DNA of 64,000 nucleotides from Acanthornis magna. Lineage: Eukaryota; Chordata; Aves; Passeriformes; Acanthizidae. This document shows positions 60,589 through 64,000 of this stretch, in pieces (within the stretch, counting starts at the first letter, position 1; every line of letters starts with the position of its first letter). A program made the translations under genes and the position numbers. The DNA lies in NCBI GenBank assembly GCA_036785705.1, contig JAWUZG010000354.1, positions 62,001 through 126,000 of the forward strand, in the 5' to 3' direction. The notes beneath the pieces are model-generated. The model had not been told where the DNA came from. It ran no database searches and saw only the letters and a program-made list of their open reading frames with translations.

Positions 60589-63500
60589 CCCCTTGGCATG
60601 AGAGAGGACAGCTCTGCCTCCATGGGCACTGTGAGTCTGACCTGTGAGGAGAGGTTTAGTGACCTAGAGATTCAGAACTTGTTACTAGGGGATATGATAG
60701 CAGCATAATGGGCTTGAAGCATGGAAACAATGTGTCCTGCTACTTTGTTCCCTCATGTATTTATACTACTGTTCAATCTGAACCTTGCCCTATCTTACCT
60801 GTGGCATTACAGGAGCACCTTTGTGCTTCTTAATATTTCTATAACCTCTGTGCTTCATACTTCCCATCCTCCTTTTGGCTCTGGCTAGGTAAAGGCATAT
60901 GAAGGGACAGCTATTAGACTTCCTGGTGTTATACAGGTACATTGTTTTCAAATCGGAATCCTGCTCTTAATTATTTTAGTCTGGAGAAATCAAATAATGC
61001 GATATTGGGTAAAACATATTTATGAATGCATGTGCCCAATGTTACGTGCCGTTTACAATTTGCATCTTTCCTGATCCCACAAGACTGATTATAAAGACCA
61101 TTAAAAAGGCACTTGATGGTATGTTAAAATTTTAGGGCTTTAGGTCATGACATAAACTGTAAAAAGTATTACTGAGTACAAAAGGCAGTCCATTTCTAAT
61201 GTCGTTGGTAGTAATTTCCTTTACTGACTCTGGTGTACTGTAAAACAAGTTTTATCAACCTCAGAAGTAAATGTCCTTAATGTGTGCCTGCTCTGGATAG
61301 TTTATAGGGGTTGTGCAGGTAAGTGTGTTTGCCTGGCAGTGTCCTGCTTTTACCTGCACTTCTCTCAGTACTGCAATACTGTGCTGGAAACTGGAATATC
61401 AAAAAGTGTCTCTAGAGTATTAGCAGCTGTTGTGGGGCAGCCCCATTAGCCACAGATTTCACTGCCTGGAAATGAACAATAAAAAGCAATCCTCATGACA
61501 ATGGTTGCTCCACCAGCTTCTTTATCTAACTGGAAAAGATCTTTCTGCTTGATTCTGAGCTAGTATTTCTTTGTTTCTTTATCAAGAAAGATTCAAAGTA
61601 CTTCTATTTCCCCCTTGAAAGTGATTTAAAAAAAATAAATAGAATATAGCAAGGGGTGTATGTATATTACTGTAATTAGTATGGGGGAGTGAATCCATTT
61701 TTTTTCCCTGTATATGTTAAAATCTTGATTTTTGGGGAATTCTTCTGATTCTTCTTCCAAAGGATATTTTTAGGCTGAACATCCTCTTTTGCCTTATGTG
61801 AGAGGCAGCCAATACTGCTGTGTTAGTGTGTGTTCAAACTGCTCTGAATTAATCCTGTGTTTCCTGGCAAGAACTTCCCATTTCTTTCCTTATCTTTTCG
61901 CAGTGCTATGAGGATTTGATCTGAGGCACCATTAGTAGAATAGACATAACGATTGTATCAGTTGATTAGAGGCATCTAATGTAGTTTCTGGACATCAGTT
62001 ACTGCTCAGTAATGGAAATAGTTCAAGGAAATACTTCATGAAGCTTACAGCTGACTAAGAAGCTGGAAATCTGTCATTTTGTTTACAGGCACGTAGGCAA
62101 TTCTTCCATGTCCTCATTGTAGTGTGAAAGGTCCCGGGTGGAAAGGTAGCTTGTCCTCTGGCTTAGGTTTGCCCCTTCTTTGGTGCAAGTTGCACAACTT
62201 CCAAGGTATAGTCACCCTTTGGGTCCTCTGTTGGCAATTACATTGTCCCAGGCTCAAACTGGGAATCTCCCTGCTCAGATTACATTTGTCTTCCTTTCCC
62301 AGAGATGTGAGCTGGTTGCTGCTGCCATGACCGAAGGATAATATAGGACGGTAACTGGATCTGGGTGTCACGTGGGAAGTTCAGTACATGGTATTTTCTA
62401 ACTTCTTCACAGCTGTACTAGGATTTTCCCCCACTTTTGTTGGCTTTTTTTTTAAATGTCACGTGGAGCTGTATTAATTACCAAGGTTTTTTATTATTAT
62501 TTTTAAATTTGATGATGCTACTTTATTTTATTGCATCTACTTGACTCTTGTCAAAACCACTTATGAATAACAGCAACATAATTTAGTAGAGGATATCAGC
62601 TCAGCTGCTCTATGAAAGCTTTATTTAAAGGGCTTCTCTTTACATGCAGTGAATATTTAATCATTGCCTTTATTTTCTGCTCTCATTTTCAATTCAGTTT
62701 TCAATTTAGAGGTTTTAATTATGTAAAAAAGACAAAGATATGCTCTTTTCTTCTCTCTGTTGAATTTTCCTAACACAGTCTAATTTGAATTGAAAACTGA
62801 CTTTTACTGTATTCAAGTTGGTTTTAGGGTCCTTCCAGAGTTTCAGAATTTCTATTATATTAAACATTTCTGAATCTAGAAAAGTGCTGGCTCAAACCTT
62901 GATGCTGTTAAATTCAATAGACCTTTTGCCAATAACATTCATAAGGCTAGGATTTGCACACTCGGTTTTAGGTAGGTTAGTAAGTTCACAATAATGCAGG
63001 ATTTTTATTGCAAATGATGTCATATTAGTACTCGTGATTACTTAAGGCAGACTTTTTTAAGCCATGGTTAATTTATGGATTACTAGCAAATAAAATGACT
63101 TGCTGTATCAATTTAGGAATTTCAAATTCTGTTAAATGCAGTGTAGGTTTGAAATGTATTTTTAATACCTGTCATCTCCTGTAAGTAATTGGTACAATGT
63201 ATACATAACATTAGTAGTAAAAGGATACTTCAGAATTTTTCTAGTAACTATTTTAAGAGCTGTCTTTTCTCTCTTTTGTTTCATCTAAGGATCAAATTTT
63301 AGTTCCAACTATGATTTTACTGAAAACTCTGTAAGTTGTTAAATCAGTAATATGTGTGGGTTTGGGGTTATTTTCAGAAGTTAGAAGATTAAGTTCCTCT
63401 AGAAGGAGATAAAATGTCTAAATTCACCTAACCTTTTGTTCTGCTGTATGCTAGATCCTAACATCATCAGGTTCACAGTGGCCTTTCATTCAGTCATGAC

Positions 63501-63719
63501 CTAGTTCAATGGACAGGTAACAAATCAATAGCCTGAGATAGTAACATTTACTATCTAATTCCTACTACTTCAACAGTGGAATTCCACAGTTATGTCAATT
63601 ATGTTTTGGAAATATCACTGAACTTTGCTTATTTGAACCCATTAATGTGCTGAGACAAGGTTGGGTTTGCTTCAATAACATTGCAGAATGATTTGATGAT
63701 TTCAATACCTTTGTCTTAC
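60589..63719. other. Non-coding DNA, no gene recognised
   Basis: AT-rich. A consensus donor GTGCAG|GTAAGTG occurs near 61,318, preceded by a weak acceptor at about 61,264 with one open frame of 17 codons between; this is not strong enough to call an exon. An 85-codon minus frame at 62,114-62,371 has no recognisable product. Confidence 0.5.
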
Positions 63720-63745
63720 AAAAAAAGAAAAGAAAAGAAAAAAAA
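63720..63745 (+). repeat. (AAAAG)n-like A-rich simple repeat
   Basis: A7-G-A4-G-A4-G-A8: a short purine microsatellite. Confidence 0.9.
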
Positions 63746-64000
63746 TAATTGTTCAAAGAGTTGTATGAAACAGGTGCCATTGTACAGCCTGCAGCACACT
63801 CCTTGGTTCCTGGATTCTTGTTAAGTGCTGCTGTGGTCTGATGGGAGCAGTTCAGTTTCTATCGCACTGCTGCCATTAAGCCCTTGCTCTCAAGAAAGTT
63901 TTCTCCCACACATAAGTGTGCAGCCTTGAGTGAATAAAGTCCCAAAGAATTGGGATGGCACCTCTACAGCCAAATTAATTTATTTTTACCTGCTCTGGCA
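63746..64000. other. Non-coding DNA, nothing recognised
   Basis: No frame, repeat or RNA gene seen to the end of the window. Confidence 0.6.

Noticed and set aside
61264..61324. 54-nt exon ending at GCAG|GTAAGTG; also considered as a second recursive splice site.
   Set aside because: The bases before GCAG are purine/GT-rich rather than a pyrimidine tract, and the upstream acceptor is weak.
1..64000. tRNA, rRNA, CRISPR arrays, bacterial operons, endogenous retrovirus LTRs or genes.
   Set aside because: I looked for their hallmarks (cloverleaf boxes, direct-repeat/spacer periodicity, ribosome-binding sites with tight gene spacing, LTR pairs, gag/pol/env motifs) and saw none apart from CR1 reverse transcriptase pieces.

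Overview
The window looks like avian nuclear DNA. It is AT-rich and CpG-poor, with no bacterial gene organisation. The only mobile elements I can recognise are CR1 retrotransposon copies, including ones ending in the 8-bp CACAGAAT/ATTCTGTG tail repeats and 3' ends typical of birds. The CR1 copy at 58.7-60.1 kb is of a type common in Neoaves, so a neoavian (possibly passerine) bird is my best guess; the species cannot be fixed from the sequence alone.

I find no convincing protein-coding gene in 64 kb. The longest open frames (about 150-160 codons) have no recognisable domain, often begin at non-ATG codons, or lie in locally GC-rich or purine/pyrimidine-skewed DNA where stops are rare. The window therefore fits the interior of a very long intron or an intergenic desert. 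Layout: 0-9.5 kb unannotated DNA with one exon-like segment at 8.19-8.54 kb; 9.5-10.1 kb a rearranged CR1 mosaic; 10.1-20.9 kb mostly featureless; 20.9-22.1 kb a minus-strand cluster of splice-like sites; 22-30.6 kb featureless apart from a GC-richer block near 27.6-28.0 kb; 30.6-31.3 kb two old CR1 pieces in opposite orientation; 36.05 kb a long palindrome; 37-39.2 kb two CR1 tails and two splice-site pairs; 43.5-46.1 kb an exon-like segment, a G-run and simple repeats; 50.3-51.6 kb AT-rich repeats; 55.0-55.9 kb an ancient CR1; 58.7-60.1 kb the largest and youngest-looking CR1, with a broken reverse transcriptase, followed by an unexplained Cys-rich reading frame; 60.6-64 kb featureless.

The most interesting signal is at 37,868 on the + strand. 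There a strong 3' splice site is fused directly to a consensus 5' splice site (CAG|GTAAGT). A second consensus donor follows 38 nt downstream, and the 38-nt segment between has stops in all three frames. This is the architecture of a vertebrate recursive splice site with its RS-exon, a device known from very long introns of neuronal genes. If real, it implies the window sits in a giant intron transcribed left to right. All exon-like calls are pattern readings made without RNA or cross-species data and carry low to moderate confidence.
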